This document shows positions 42,281 to 42,417 of a stretch of 42,417 bases of DNA, one piece after another; the stretch's first letter is position 1; each line of letters starts with the position of its first letter. This DNA comes from Thermoanaerobacter sp. A7A (lineage in GTDB: Bacteria; Bacillota; Thermoanaerobacteria; Thermoanaerobacterales; Thermoanaerobacteraceae): contig NZ_AVAF01000130.1 of the NCBI RefSeq assembly GCF_000445185.1, positions 1-42,417 on the forward strand, written 5' to 3'. The position numbers were made by a program, and so were the translations under genes. The notes under the pieces are model-generated. The model saw only the letters and a list, made by a program, of their open reading frames with translations. It was not told the DNA's origin and did no database searches.

Positions 42281-42417
42281 TTAAGAGATTTCATCAATAA
42301 CAAGATGTATTAGCATAGGTCCTACAAACACCATCATTGTAGCTGCCGCTACAATTCCTGAATCATTAAAAACCAATGCAAGAATGCTTCCTATAATCGT
42401 CGCAACAAAGCATATTC
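42281..42417 (-). CDS. C-terminal end of a polytopic membrane protein (partial)
   Basis: Only the last 44 codons are in the window, cut by its right edge. They encode two hydrophobic helices around ALVFNDSGIVAAATMMVFVG, ending LVIDEIS. The NDSG-V/I-AAA pattern occurs at the end of several multi-pass envelope proteins, including alkaline-phosphatase-superfamily membrane proteins, but the fragment is too short to choose. It is upstream of, and likely co-transcribed with, the glycosyltransferase. Confidence 0.6.
   Translation of the reverse strand, partial: ICFVATIIGSILALVFNDSGIVAAATMMVFVGPMLIHLVIDEIS

Noticed and set aside
1-42417. CRISPR array or prophage
   Set aside because: No regularly spaced repeats with spacers and no phage structural, integrase or lysis genes were found in the window.

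Overview
The window is AT-rich, low-GC Firmicute DNA. Gene content and order (hrcA-grpE-dnaK-dnaJ-prmA-rsmE; yqfC-yqfD-phoH-pgpH-ybeY-dgkA-era-deoC-recO; sporulation genes yqfC/yqfD; pyruvate phosphate dikinase with its CBS-type and DUF299 regulators) point to a thermophilic anaerobic clostridium, most likely Thermoanaerobacter or a close relative. The genus call is inference from gene content and protein character; no search was run.

Layout. (1) 1-8.7 kb is an accessory zone. It holds one intact peptide/regulator cassette (a small secreted-peptide gene on the minus strand at 4286-4435, divergent from an XRE-TPR, RRNPP-like regulator at 4537-5502) and remnants of at least two more copies (around 1-130 with 531-610, and 7955-8395). 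Between them lie a putative bacteriocin-like operon (secreted 147-aa protein, two half-size FtsX-like permeases, one ATPase; 628-4058) and a type-1 ABC exporter (5709-7439) preceded by a 26-codon ORF with a very strong ribosome binding site (7762-7842). The three cassette copies keep the same divergent promoter pair and the same leader hairpin, with base changes that preserve pairing. (2) 8.8-12.6 kb: tRNA-Ala(GGC), tmRNA, smpB, RNase R and an HD-domain protein, all minus strand. The accessory zone abuts the 3' side of tRNA-Ala/tmRNA. (3) 13-18.7 kb: ppdK with its bifunctional regulator and a CcpN-like CBS repressor, then glyS. (4) 18.8-27.3 kb: a ten-gene minus-strand operon of sporulation, envelope-lipid, rRNA-maturation and repair genes. 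(5) 27.4-28.5 kb: a lone plus-strand asparaginase. (6) 28.8-37.9 kb: yqeY, rpsU, hinT, mtaB, then the CIRCE-controlled heat-shock operon. (7) 37.9-42.4 kb: hemW, lepA, a small membrane protein, a glycosyltransferase and the end of a membrane protein gene.

The two most unusual things are the repeated peptide/regulator cassettes with their secretion genes, and a ~265-bp ORF-less structured repeat present twice (12691-12954 and 28477-28742). Each copy of the repeat is flanked on both sides by a 28-29 bp copy of the local terminator-like hairpin. The hairpins differ between the two sites, so they are duplicated host sequence. This looks like a small mobile element that inserts at terminator stem-loops and duplicates them.
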